Source: Undaria pinnatifida (lineage: Eukaryota; Sar; Phaeophyceae; Laminariales; Alariaceae). Taken from it: a DNA stretch of 64,000 bases. Shown here in pieces: positions 63,711-64,000 of the stretch (position 1 is its first letter; the number at the start of each line of letters is the position of its first letter). A program made the translations under genes and the position numbers. Below the pieces are notes generated by a model. The model ran no database searches and was not told the DNA's origin. It saw only the letters and a list, made by a program, of their open reading frames with translations. The stretch lies in contig JABAKD010000010.1 of assembly GCA_012845835.1 (NCBI GenBank), positions 12,558,473 to 12,622,472 of the forward strand, in the 5' to 3' direction.

Positions 63711-64000
63711 CTAGGTTTGTGAGAAGAAGGCGGTCGTTTTTTAAATGGGAGGGGAGGCGTGGGGGGAGGGGGTTGGGCGGGGGTCAGTCAGAGTTCAAAT
63801 CGTGAGGAAGAAAAGGGCAACGACAACATACCGGCATAAACAAGATACCAATTATATATTTTTGCTAACGACGCTCCGAGAGCAGCCTCGCGTTGTTTTG
63901 CTGTCCAAAATACAATAAAAAAACAGATATCGGGTAAAATGATGGCAGGCACAACAGAACCTCCCCAGTCTCGCGACCTGTAGGCCTTTCCGAGCGAGGA
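63711..64000 (-). other. Intron or upstream region of the Gln/Gly-rich gene
   Basis: Precedes the acceptor at 63,711-63,712 on the minus strand. No further exon is seen before the window ends, so the start of the gene is probably outside. Confidence 0.4.

Overview
The window looks like repeat-rich nuclear DNA of a eukaryote, most plausibly a stramenopile alga such as a brown alga. The evidence is GT-AG introns, TTAGGG-type telomeric motifs, a long gene rich in Gln, Gly and Pro, decayed Ty3/gypsy and Ty1/copia retrotransposons, and many minisatellites. The taxon is an inference and cannot be settled from the sequence alone.

Layout. 0-4 kb holds G-rich and pyrimidine-rich simple sequence, two copies of a dispersed repeat, and an interstitial telomere motif. 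4.2-10.6 kb is a scrambled old copy of a gypsy element: a minus-strand 3' end (with LTR) joined head to head to a plus-strand internal piece. 10.9-11.7 kb is a satellite of about 100 bp units. 12,180-24,210 is a complete, very young copy of the same gypsy family. It has identical 268-bp LTRs, a 4-bp target duplication, a tRNA-Ser-type primer site, twenty copies of an 84-bp repeat in the leader, a broken gag, in-frame 231-bp repeats, a NADAR domain, a protease/RNase H remnant with no reverse transcriptase, and an intact integrase ORF carrying a chromodomain and a Tudor-like tail. 24-30 kb contains small tandem repeats, poly-C tracts and inverted copies of the dispersed repeat. 30.3-35.1 kb is a decayed Ty1/copia element interrupted by a fold-back array. 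36.0-40.0 kb is a non-coding, pyrimidine-rich block with LTR-like inverted ends joined to tRNA-Ser 3' sequence. 41.9-42.4 kb holds tRNA-like palindromes. 43.3-44.9 kb is a satellite of CCATGG palindromes spaced about 10 bp apart. 45-56 kb is mostly unrecognised DNA with more dispersed repeats. 56.3-63.7 kb (minus strand) is the only convincing host gene: three exons joined by phase-0 introns, encoding a low-complexity RGG/Gly-Pro/poly-Gln protein whose 5' end is not resolved.

The most interesting object is the gypsy family. It carries a NADAR domain (a NAD/ADP-ribose-linked glycosidase fold) as a shared component, since a second, older copy keeps the C-terminal half. Both copies lack reverse transcriptase at the same junction. 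The young copy nevertheless has identical LTRs and an open integrase. This points to a non-autonomous lineage mobilised in trans, which may use an ADP-ribose enzyme against a host process.
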